From positions 2,470,882 to 2,534,881 of the forward strand of contig NZ_CP042828.1 of the NCBI RefSeq assembly GCF_008000995.1: a stretch of DNA of 64,000 nt, read 5' to 3'. Below, one piece after another: positions 8,735 to 16,204 of the stretch; positions within the stretch are counted from its first letter, which is position 1, and every line of letters begins with the position of its first letter. The notes beneath the pieces were generated by a model. It ran no database searches, was not told the origin of the DNA, and was given only the letters and a program-made list of their open reading frames with translations. Both the position numbers and the translations under genes were made by a program. This stretch comes from Ruania zhangjianzhongii. GTDB taxonomy: Bacteria > Actinomycetota > Actinomycetes > Actinomycetales > Beutenbergiaceae.

Positions 8735-9478
8735 TCAGGCCTTCACCCACGTCGGAGTCCCGAACGCCCACTGGTCGTTGGTCTGCCGCACGCGCACGTG
8801 GTACCAGTCGCGTCCCGCAGGTTCGCGCACGTCCTCAACGTCGACCTCTAGCTCCCGCTCACCATCTGCGACGGCGCGGTGGAACTGGAACGCCGGGCTG
8901 ACGAACCCCGCGGTGTAGCCGGACCGCGGGCCCGAACGGAGTTCACCCACGGTGTACGCCTTGCGCACGCCGTTCACCACGGCGCGCACCACGGTGCGAT
9001 CGGTGCCGGACACCCGGAGCACCAGCTGTTGGGTCGCGTCGGTCATCACGGTCGGGTTGGCCACGGTGCGGGTCCGCAAGCGGACCGTGTTCGTCGCGGT
9101 TCGCTCCCACGAGCTGAAGGCATAGGCCGACGGCGGTGGGCTGAGCGGGTCGACGATGTCGATCCCGCGTAGTCGCGGCTCCACCTCGGTGAGCGTCCCG
9201 TTCTCGATCTCGAGCTGCACGTCCCAGTCGGTGGTCGTTCCGGCCTGCCCCCACCCCACGCTCAAACTGACCAGACCGCTGAAGACCGACCCAGCCTGCG
9301 CCGTCGGGCCGGTTCCGGACCAGACCACCTCCCCGTTGCGGACCACCTCCACCAGATCGATCCGGTCCCGCGCGGTGATGCTCGCGCGCACGCGCCGCTG
9401 GCGGGTCGCTGGTGCGAGTCCGCCCATCGGTACCCCGTTGACGGCGGAGTGAGCGTGGTGGAACGGACCCCGCGATTG
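8735..9478 (-). pseudogene. C-terminal remnant of a DUF3604-type protein
   Basis: The frame is open from 9478 down to 8735 and encodes about 248 residues. It matches only the end of the large (over 600 residue) DUF3604 proteins: 'SAVNGVPMGG', then 'RASITARDRIDLVEVVRNGEVVW', and the closing 'DWYHVRVRQTNDQWAFGTPTWV', where intact members read close to 'YY(L/V)R(V/I).Q.....AWSSPIWV'. The conserved 'VNG.PMG' lies before the first possible ATG at 9427, and a TGA stops the frame at 9479-9481. The metal-binding N-terminal two thirds are therefore missing. It is probably a decay product. Such proteins often occur near sulfatases, so it may once have belonged with the operon to its left. Confidence 0.6.
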
Positions 9479-10885
9479 TCACCGGCGGGATCTAGCGTGA
9501 GGGCCCTTCGACGACCCCATCCAGACCTGTCCAGAATCGAGGCCCGCGAGGTGGCCCACTGCGCCGAACCACCGTTGTCCTACACCGGCCGACTGCCGCT
9601 TAGCACCACCCGTTCTGGAGCGTTTGTCTTTGACCGCAGCGACGCTCTCATTCCTGTGGGCTACGTGCGACCTGGTCGTGGATATCGATCCGCGCTGCGG
9701 ACCCTTTACACAGCGCGCGCGGATAAGGACGGCAAGGTGGTCTCGGTTACCGAATCGCTTTCGTGGAGAGTGGTCGGAACCAGTCCGAACGGAAAGCCGT
9801 ACACGCGTTGGTTCCCCAGCGCGATCACAGTACTGCGCCGTTTGCCGACAGGCCGCCAGGCGATCTTTCGTCGTGTCTGGTCACGTTCGGGTCAACGACG
9901 TTTCGGGTTCGCGTTCTACGCCGGTGACGAGACCATTTCTGACGCGCTCCGGGACCTAGCCGGTGAGCTGCTGGGCCCAGCGCCACACTTCCTCGAGATG
10001 CACCCTCTGCTTGGCGAGCACGATCGCCTGACCATCCAACACCAGACCTTCACTCGCAACTTCTGGAGGGTAGACAACATCCCCGACCTGACTCGGAACC
10101 TTTTCGGTGCTTCCCGCTACCGCAAGGATCTCGTCAAAGCTGTTGCTCGGGCGCGTCCGCTGGGCTTGTTCGCGGCTTGGTCGATGCGCGGACTGGTACC
10201 AACTGACTGGGTCATTACGCTGCTGCAACGTCACACTGCAACTGCTGAAGACCACCGTCTCGACGGGTGGGTCCGCCAGGTACCTCAGAGCGACCTAAGA
10301 CCGCACCTTCGCGGTCTGGATGAGGTGACCCTGCGCCGGTTGACCCGTAACGTCACTGGCTTGACGAGCCAGCAGATAAGAGATCTGACTTGGATGCAGG
10401 TTGCCCCACCCGTGCGGCTACGGACATGGGAGGAACTGCATGACCACACCGCTCGGATCGACAACCTCGCCCGGCGGGCTCGCCAGAGGATGCGCTCGGC
10501 CGGCTCCGAGGTCCACGATCGCGCGCGCATCGATAGCGAGCGGTCAGCGTTGACGGGAATCACCGAGCGTGGGCTGCGAGTCTTCACCGCCACCGAACCT
10601 GAGACCCTCCTGGACTGGGGACGTGCCGCGCGAAACTGTATCTCGTCCTATGAGCAGGGACTGCTCTATGGGACGGTGCACCTGCTCGGGATCTACGACG
10701 GCGGGGCGCTCGTGGCCAACGCCGAGATCGAACCCGGCCCGCCGCCAAACCTCCGTCAGCTGCTCGGTCGCTTCAACAAGCATCTACCACGGGAGCAGCA
10801 CGATGACATCGTCGCTTTCCTGACCGGCCGTGGCGTCGACTGCAGCGGGACCTATGAGGGCCGCATCGGCTGCACCGCAGCGTGA
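9449..10885 (+). CDS. PcfJ-like protein
   Basis: The 478-residue protein has a C-terminal segment (about residues 385-465) of the PcfJ type: 'RAARNCISSYEQGLLYGTVHLLGIYDGGALVANAEIE', then 'LLGRFNKHLPREQHDDIVAFL'. PcfJ is named from a conjugative plasmid, but related proteins are scattered over mobile and defence regions and have no settled function. The rest is rich in Arg and Trp with no recognised domain. The start used is a GTG that overlaps the divergent DUF3604 remnant by 30 bases. A later start is possible because residues 1-45 look less constrained. It stands alone, with no conjugation genes nearby. Confidence 0.55.
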   Translation: MSVVERTPRLSPAGSSVRALRRPHPDLSRIEAREVAHCAEPPLSYTGRLPLSTTRSGAFVFDRSDALIPVGYVRPGRGYRSALRTLYTARADKDGKVVSVTESLSWRVVGTSPNGKPYTRWFPSAITVLRRLPTGRQAIFRRVWSRSGQRRFGFAFYAGDETISDALRDLAGELLGPAPHFLEMHPLLGEHDRLTIQHQTFTRNFWRVDNIPDLTRNLFGASRYRKDLVKAVARARPLGLFAAWSMRGLVPTDWVITLLQRHTATAEDHRLDGWVRQVPQSDLRPHLRGLDEVTLRRLTRNVTGLTSQQIRDLTWMQVAPPVRLRTWEELHDHTARIDNLARRARQRMRSAGSEVHDRARIDSERSALTGITERGLRVFTATEPETLLDWGRAARNCISSYEQGLLYGTVHLLGIYDGGALVANAEIEPGPPPNLRQLLGRFNKHLPREQHDDIVAFLTGRGVDCSGTYEGRIGCTAA

Positions 10886-11073
10886 TGTGTTAAGGGAATT
10901 GTCGGGTCTTCGGGGTAAAATACCGACTTTCGGTTCCATCTAGATCTCGTAGAACACGATTGTCTCGCTGCGTTGCTCACTTTCCCACGGTCGCGCAACA
11001 GATGCGCACCGGCGAGCTGTATTCGCGACGCGAACGGCCCTGCGGTGTCGGTGCCTCGTTGTACGGTGGGCGC

Positions 11074-11859
11074 ATGCCAGCTACCCCGCCTCCCGATGGC
11101 CTACAGCCGCCAGAATGGGTCCTCGACAAACTCAAGGACCAGACACGCGAGTCCTACATCACCGATCATGGCTTCGACACGAACCAGTTGCGGCTGGACT
11201 GGTGGCAGAGGGAACTCGACAGGGTGGAGACGTGGCCGAAGGGCCGGTTCAAGGTCAGTGTCGACCCGAACGACCGCGGCGCCGCTCGGCTCACTCGCGG
11301 CGACCTATTCGAACTGGCGCGAGACGCGAAGTCCGACGACGACGTCCTCAACCTGCTCTGGCATGTGGTGATCTGGGGCAGTGGGAAGTTCGTCCGAAAC
11401 AACCGCAGACGCATCAATTCCTTCGTCCAGGCGGAGGACGAACACAGGAACGTCAACCTACTGCGCGATGCTGCCGCGGCCGCCCGAGAGGGCGATGCCC
11501 GCACCGCCTACTCCACCCTGATCCGGCGAGGCGGCGGCGAGGTCAGTGGCCTGGGCCCAGCTTTCTACACGAAGTTCCTCTACTTCAACAGCGACCAGGA
11601 CAGTGAGCGCATTTGCCCGATTTTGGATGCCCGCGTCGCCAAGGCCCTCTACGACCCCACGATCGGCTGGGACATCCACCCCTCATCGCGCAAGAAGGCC
11701 AGCCGAACCGCGTTTAGTGCCAACTGGTATACGGACACGTACGTGGACTACTGCTACCTGCTGCGCTCTTGGGCCAAGACGGCATCTGCTGATATTGGCC
11801 GGTTAGTAGTGGCGGATGAGATCGAGTTCGGGCTCTTCGATGGACCCCCGAAGCGCTGA
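11074..11859 (+). CDS. OGG-fold (8-oxoguanine DNA glycosylase-like) protein
   Basis: The 261-residue protein starts at the ATG at 11074. 'SGLGPAFYTKFLYFNSDQDSERICPILDARVAKALYD' matches a group of bacterial proteins annotated as 8-oxoguanine DNA glycosylase OGG fold proteins. It carries the helix-hairpin-like segment and a conserved Asp-bearing 'ILD..VA'. The usual catalytic Lys/Asp arrangement of OGG1 is not obvious, so base-excision activity should not be assumed. N-terminal residues 1-95 are charged and unassigned. It is a single gene between the PcfJ-like gene and an unknown two-gene module, a setting that suggests a defence or mobile-element role. Confidence 0.5.
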   Translation: MPATPPPDGLQPPEWVLDKLKDQTRESYITDHGFDTNQLRLDWWQRELDRVETWPKGRFKVSVDPNDRGAARLTRGDLFELARDAKSDDDVLNLLWHVVIWGSGKFVRNNRRRINSFVQAEDEHRNVNLLRDAAAAAREGDARTAYSTLIRRGGGEVSGLGPAFYTKFLYFNSDQDSERICPILDARVAKALYDPTIGWDIHPSSRKKASRTAFSANWYTDTYVDYCYLLRSWAKTASADIGRLVVADEIEFGLFDGPPKR

Positions 11860-12279
11860 CCGCTCGCTCTGCCCAGATGGCTCAACATCGGGAGCGCGCG
11901 CTGTGTAGGTGTCGCCGGAGACGCACCCGAGCGGGTATCTGCCCCGGTCTCGCGACCTGTGGAGACCATGCTTTTGGCTCACAACGTAGTTGCTGTCAAG
12001 GGACATCCCATTGTCCATTGACAATCGTCGGCGACCCGAATTTGCGGGGGCTGTGGTTTCGCCCGAGTTCGACGGAGTCTGGTCGATCCGCAATCACTCC
12101 ACGTCGAGCCCCATGCATCTGATCAAGACGTCCTGGCGGGCCCGACCCACCGAAGCGGTAGACGCTGCCACGACCCGACGGGTGCCAGCTCCCGGTCTGG
12201 CCGCGAGCCACAGTTCCGATCGGTGGCCCCCACAGTCTCAAATGGCCACGAGACTCCCACCACTTCGTGTGGCTGCGTG
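11860..12279. other. Intergenic stretch with no convincing gene
   Basis: Convergent flanking genes leave 420 bases here. Short frames on both strands have no conserved motif, start signal or codon pattern typical of the neighbours. I see no repeat, RNA gene or clear terminator. Confidence 0.6.
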
Positions 12280-12681
12280 TCAGACCTCCCACGCTTCATC
12301 GCTTCGAAACTGCTCGATGACGATCCGATGATCTTTGAGCTCCGAGAATGGATTCTTGGTTGCCAGCGTGGTGATCGCGGATAGCACATCGGTCACCGCC
12401 TGCTGGTTTTGTGACGCCAGAGCAACGTCGAGCCGGGCGAAGAGGTCCTCGAACGCGCTTCGTCGCTCGTCGAACACTAGGTCCAGGGAGCGGAGCAGAA
12501 AGTCCCGCTGTGCTTCGATTCCAGCGATGGCCGTGTCGCGCTGTGCGTTGACGGTCGTGACGGCGACCTTTGTCTTGCGCTCTTCCTCCAGCCACTTCGA
12601 GACCGATTCGACGACAGTGGTGAACGCCCTGAACATGTCAGAGGCTGGAATCTGGTTGTTTCCTGCAAACTTACTTGTCAC
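12280..12681 (-). CDS. Conserved coiled-coil protein, partner of the membrane protein gene 12678-13628
   Basis: The 133-residue protein has a central heptad-like helix ('VSKWLEEERKTKVAVTTVNAQRDTAIAGIEAQRDFLLRSLDLVFDERRSAFEDLFARLDVAL'). A short C-terminal segment 'LSAITTLATKNPFSEL' follows, reminiscent of widespread small proteins of unknown function with 'I..IAK.SPF.DL'. Its ATG overlaps the stop of the upstream membrane protein by ATGA, so the two are made together and probably interact. It has no signal peptide and should be cytoplasmic. I do not recognise a function. Position in a defence island and strict coupling suggest an effector/sensor or toxin/antitoxin relationship. Confidence 0.6.
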   Translation of the reverse strand: MTSKFAGNNQIPASDMFRAFTTVVESVSKWLEEERKTKVAVTTVNAQRDTAIAGIEAQRDFLLRSLDLVFDERRSAFEDLFARLDVALASQNQQAVTDVLSAITTLATKNPFSELKDHRIVIEQFRSDEAWEV

Positions 12682-13628
12682 CGGTACCTCGCAACGATCT
12701 GGATTGACGCTTCTGTCAATTGACCGTCTTCGTCGATGACAGCCACCTTGAGGATCTCACGCAGTGCTCGGATCAACGTTACAACCCGGAGTAGTTGTGG
12801 GCCGTGAGCATCAGGGTCGAAGTCCAATCCTTCGAGTTCGCTGAGCGCGTCTTCGGTTCGGGTCGCGGTTGCGCTGAGCACGTCGCGGAGTTCGTTCACG
12901 CGGTCGCCGATGCGAAGGGTCAGATCGCCGGCTGCCTGCATGGACTCGATTTGCACCCGCGCCTCAGCGGCGTTCTCTGCGACCTTTCGACGTCGGCGTG
13001 TCCCAGACCAAGCGAGGGTTGTGCCGGCCACGACTGCAGCCGGGGCCGCGATGATGAAACCGAGGACGATCGTCCCACCCGCCACACCGGCCCCGCCGGC
13101 GGCGATCGGTCCGCCGCCGAGCCAAGCAAGGGTAGCGTTCTGTGCGGCGACACCGCTGAGGCTCGAGATTGCAGTGCCGGTGCTCGCTGAAGCCAGTGAG
13201 CCGACTCCCCATAGGGCTGCTGCCTGCGCTGAGAAGCCAGCTGCGCCCGCGGAAGCAACGCTGGTGATCCCTCCGGCTGCCTGCTGTAGGTCGAACTTCA
13301 GGACCTTCAGTGTCGGGACTGTCAACTCGATGCCGTCTACTACCTGCCCGTCCAGACGCCGGACCAGCTTCTGGTGGCTCTCGAGCCACCGTACGAATCG
13401 GCCGATCGTCTGCCCCTGTACCTGGAGCTGACGGTTCCCATAGTCGGTCACTGTCTGGTTGGTAGCGGTCTGAATGCGCTCAAGCTCACCCAGAGCTTCT
13501 GCGTGCATTTCGACCACGGCCCCTTGTTCGCGGTGCGCTACGACGTGTTGTTGGACACCGCGCGCAGCCGCACCGGCGCCGGCGACAACTACGGCGCCGA
13601 GGCCAACAACTACGAGGGGGATAGGCAT
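12678..13628 (-). CDS. Glycine-zipper membrane protein of unknown function
   Basis: I start this 316-residue protein at the ATG at 13628 because GAAAGGTG precedes it. A longer frame exists up to 13658. Segment 1 is hydrophobic (PIPLVVVGLGAVVVAGAGAA), followed by a long amphipathic helix. The middle holds a glycine/alanine-rich hydrophobic block, about residues 125-210: 'GVGSLASASTGTAISSLSG', then 'LAWLGGGPIAAGGAGVAGGTIVLGFIIAAPA'. An Arg-rich stop-transfer (TRRRRK) and another coiled coil follow. Small-residue zippers of this kind occur in pore-forming and membrane-remodelling proteins. It is coupled to the coiled-coil gene downstream. Function is not known. Confidence 0.6.
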   Translation of the reverse strand: MPIPLVVVGLGAVVVAGAGAAARGVQQHVVAHREQGAVVEMHAEALGELERIQTATNQTVTDYGNRQLQVQGQTIGRFVRWLESHQKLVRRLDGQVVDGIELTVPTLKVLKFDLQQAAGGITSVASAGAAGFSAQAAALWGVGSLASASTGTAISSLSGVAAQNATLAWLGGGPIAAGGAGVAGGTIVLGFIIAAPAAVVAGTTLAWSGTRRRRKVAENAAEARVQIESMQAAGDLTLRIGDRVNELRDVLSATATRTEDALSELEGLDFDPDAHGPQLLRVVTLIRALREILKVAVIDEDGQLTEASIQIVARYR

Positions 13629-13682
13629 AGGGGCACCTTTCGGGAATGAGGCGAGCATACTGACCGAACTCGGAGCCTGTGT

Positions 13683-14602
13683 TCAGTCCCGATAGTTCAG
13701 ATGTTCCCATGCACCAGTGACAAGCGAGGGCGCTTCTGACACTTTTCCGGCCTTCTGCGAGTTAGCTTCCGACGACCGGGGGCCCAGATCAATCCGCAAC
13801 CGCTCCACGTCCGGCCCCAGGTACCGGACGAGGTCCTCCTGCCGCGGCTGGCCCATCACGAACCGGTAGGCGCCCAGCGTGGTCTGCAGCTGCTCGTACT
13901 GCTTCGCCTCACGGCTAAGCGGCATCGCGGGCACGTAGCGGTCGATCGTGGCGCCACCCGGCAGCGGGAACACCCAGTACGGGTTGATCAGCGAGTCGCC
14001 TTCGGGGCGATCCGCCTCGGCGGCATCGAAGACCGCCTGCCACGGGTCGGTCCCGGATGGCGTCACCGCCTTAGCACCGTGGACCGCCGCCACGTTCTTG
14101 CGCACCGCATGTCCCTTGTACCGATGCACCCGCCCCTCGCGCTGCTCCAGGTCCACCGGGTTGCTCGGCAGGTTCCAGTGCACCACCGCATGGGAGTACG
14201 TATGGAAGTCCAGACCCTCCTGACCCACCGACGTGCTCGCGAGCACGAACGGCCAGAACGGCGACGTGTACCCGTCGTGCACCGTCGCCTCCCGTGCCTC
14301 CGCCTTCTCGTCCGAGGCCGCTCGCCCGAACCGCGCCGCCACGTGCGACCTGACATTCCGCTCCGTCACCGAGATCCGCCCGCCACGCACGCGCACATCG
14401 TGCACCACGTTGCGCACCGCCCGCACCGACGCCGCCATTCCGATCCGCTCGGCCAGCATCCGCGCCCGCTCGGCCGGCGAGGCTCCGGCCAGCGCTTAGG
14501 ACTCGGCTCGAAGGCGGCCGTCAGCTCCCCGTCCGAACGCCAGCTGCTTCTGCCTTTGGACCGCCACGGAGTCACCTCGATGACCGTTCTCTCTTCCCCC
14601 AC
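13683..14602 (-). pseudogene. Decayed SNF2/DEAD-type helicase, C-terminal part
   Basis: The frame 14495-13683 encodes helicase motifs V and VI: 'ASTSVGQEGLDFHTYSHAVVHWNLPSNPVDLEQREGRVHRYKGH'. The family is the large helicases found beside DISARM and BREX loci. There is no helicase N-terminal domain (Walker A and DEAx). A stop lies at 14496-14498. If one G is restored after AAG near 14497, the next frame joins smoothly ('ELTAAFEPSPK' to 'ALAGASPAERARMLAERI'), and similarity then seems to continue to about 14602. So there is at least one frameshift plus loss of the 5' part. It runs opposite to the BREX operon and looks like the scar of a formerly adjacent defence gene. Confidence 0.65.
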
Positions 14603-15013
14603 GGGCGCAGTAGGCACCCCGACCACGACGCGCCGCCCACTTGTAGAGGCGCGGTGCGAATCCCGCAAGAGCACGCATCATCCTCGACTAGGCTCGGATG
14701 CGTCCAACAAGATCGCGAATTGCTGAACGGGAGGCTGCACAGGCGTGTCCGAACCTTGACTGTCAGCCGACTACTTCGGCGTAACGAAGGACATGGCCCA
14801 CTCGTGGATCTCCGACAGGGCGACGCCGGCCCAGAAGGTCGACCGCCTCGCGGTGGCCCACGCCAGCGAAGTCGCTGCACGGCTTGGCTCGGGCCGTGCC
14901 GATGCCCCCGCAGGGGAGGGTCCGCTGGGCTGATCCACCTCCGTCTGTCACACGTGTCGGACGGCTCCGATATCCTGATCTACTTTGCTATTCGCCCGGA
15001 GGAGGTGCCCATC
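14603..15013. other. Leader region upstream of the BREX operon
   Basis: The 411 bases between the helicase remnant and brxA hold no gene I can support. TTGACT occurs at 14756-14761, but the best -10 is badly spaced. TATCCT near 14973 could serve as a -10 close to brxA with a weak -35. An ACACGTGT palindrome lies near 14951. I cannot place the BREX promoter with confidence. Confidence 0.4.
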
Positions 15014-15601
15014 ATGGGGGAGTCGCCGCGCTACGCGCTCTCATTCACCAGCGGTGCCCTCCTGGTGCGCGAAGCGCTCGTGGCCGCGCCTCTCTACCTG
15101 CGCGAGCATGACTGGGCCACGGTCCGACGGTTGATCGAGGAGGACAACCTCCTCCAGACCCGCACCCGCTCATCTGGCTCCCGTCTCGCCCGCGAAATTG
15201 TCCAGCGCCTCTCGGTTCTCAGCGACACCGAGCTGGAGTTGCTCATCGACGCGACACCCACCGAACGCGGCTGCCTCATGTGGGCCGCGACCTGCCGCCG
15301 CTATGACCTGATAGGTGAGTTCGCCGAAGAGGTCCTGCACGAGCGGTTCCTCGTGCTCGGCACGACCCTCGACTACGACGACTTCGACAGCTTCATCCGG
15401 GGCAAGGCCCTCTGGCATGAAGAAGTGGCCAACCTCAAGGAATCAACGTTGCGAAAGCTCCGCTCCAACGTGTTCAGGATGCTCGTCGAGTCAGGCCTGT
15501 TGTCCGAAGACGGGCGTATCGTCCAAGCAGTCTTGTCGGCTCACCTCGCACACACCCTCGCTAGCGACATCCGCTTCTTCCCGTCGAGAGGTGTTGTATG
15601 A
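15014..15601 (+). CDS. brxA: BREX protein BrxA (DUF1819)
   Basis: The 195-residue protein begins at the ATG at 15014 after a strong GGAGGAGGTG, which I use instead of a long upstream frame that has no constraint. 'YALSFTSGALLVREALVAAPLYLR' and 'RLAREIVQRLSVLSDTELELLIDATPTERGCLMWAATCRRY' are characteristic of BrxA, a small helical protein usually of about 200 residues. It is part of the BREX phage-exclusion system, in which host DNA is marked by methylation and unmarked phage is stopped from replicating. The ATGA overlap with brxB starts a tightly packed operon. BrxA-like proteins are reported to bind DNA; that is family knowledge, not visible here. Confidence 0.88.
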   Translation: MGESPRYALSFTSGALLVREALVAAPLYLREHDWATVRRLIEEDNLLQTRTRSSGSRLAREIVQRLSVLSDTELELLIDATPTERGCLMWAATCRRYDLIGEFAEEVLHERFLVLGTTLDYDDFDSFIRGKALWHEEVANLKESTLRKLRSNVFRMLVESGLLSEDGRIVQAVLSAHLAHTLASDIRFFPSRGVV

Positions 15602-16200
15602 GCAAAGCACTCGACCTGCACCAGCAGGAGGAGCACCTATTCGCCGTCCTTAGCGGTAGGCGATTCCTCCAGATGGAGGGCCTCAGCAACGAGGTCCCGT
15701 TCTTCATCTACCCCTATCCGCCTGAGTCCGCACTCGCCGTCGCACAGGCGAAGAAGCGTGTGAAGAACAAGCTCAGCCAGAAGGGCATCACAGTGCGCGA
15801 GGTCAATCTCTACGACTTGGCGGTGGAGATCCTCAAGGACCGCGGCGTGTGGGAGCGTGTACTCGCGGTCGAGGCTGACACAGACAAGGAAGACTTCCGC
15901 GAGATGCTCCAAGCGATGCTGGACCCGCAACTCCACATCGCTCCGGCCATCCGGTCCAAGATCGAGGACGTCGACTTCGACATCTTGTTCCTCACCGGGA
16001 TCGGCGAAGTCTTCCCCTTCATCCGGTCCCACAACGTGCTCAACAACCTCCAGAGCGTCGTGACCGGCAAGCCCATGCTCATGTTCTTCCCCGGCCGCTA
16101 CGAGCAGTCCGACACCCTCGGTTCCTCGCTCGTGCTCTTTGGACGGTTGAAGGACGACCAGTACTACCGAGCCAAGGACATCCTGGAACAGGAAGCGTGA
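15598..16200 (+). CDS. brxB: BREX protein BrxB (DUF1788)
   Basis: The 200-residue protein matches BrxB in length and in signature segments. These include 'PFFIYPYPPESALAVAQAKKRVKNKLSQKGITVREVNLYDLAVEIL' and the later 'ILFLTGIGEVFPFIRSHNVLNNL', then 'GKPMLMFFPGRYEQ', a Rossmann-like strand series. It overlaps brxA by ATGA and ends five bases before brxC. It is an essential small component of type 1 BREX, with no assigned enzyme activity. Confidence 0.88.
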   Translation: MSKALDLHQQEEHLFAVLSGRRFLQMEGLSNEVPFFIYPYPPESALAVAQAKKRVKNKLSQKGITVREVNLYDLAVEILKDRGVWERVLAVEADTDKEDFREMLQAMLDPQLHIAPAIRSKIEDVDFDILFLTGIGEVFPFIRSHNVLNNLQSVVTGKPMLMFFPGRYEQSDTLGSSLVLFGRLKDDQYYRAKDILEQEA

Positions 16201-16204
16201 CCCG

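Noticed and set aside
14756-14787. TTGACT as the BREX promoter
   Set aside because: The only TA-containing -10 candidate is 20 bases away, so spacing is poor, and it lies over 220 bases from brxA.
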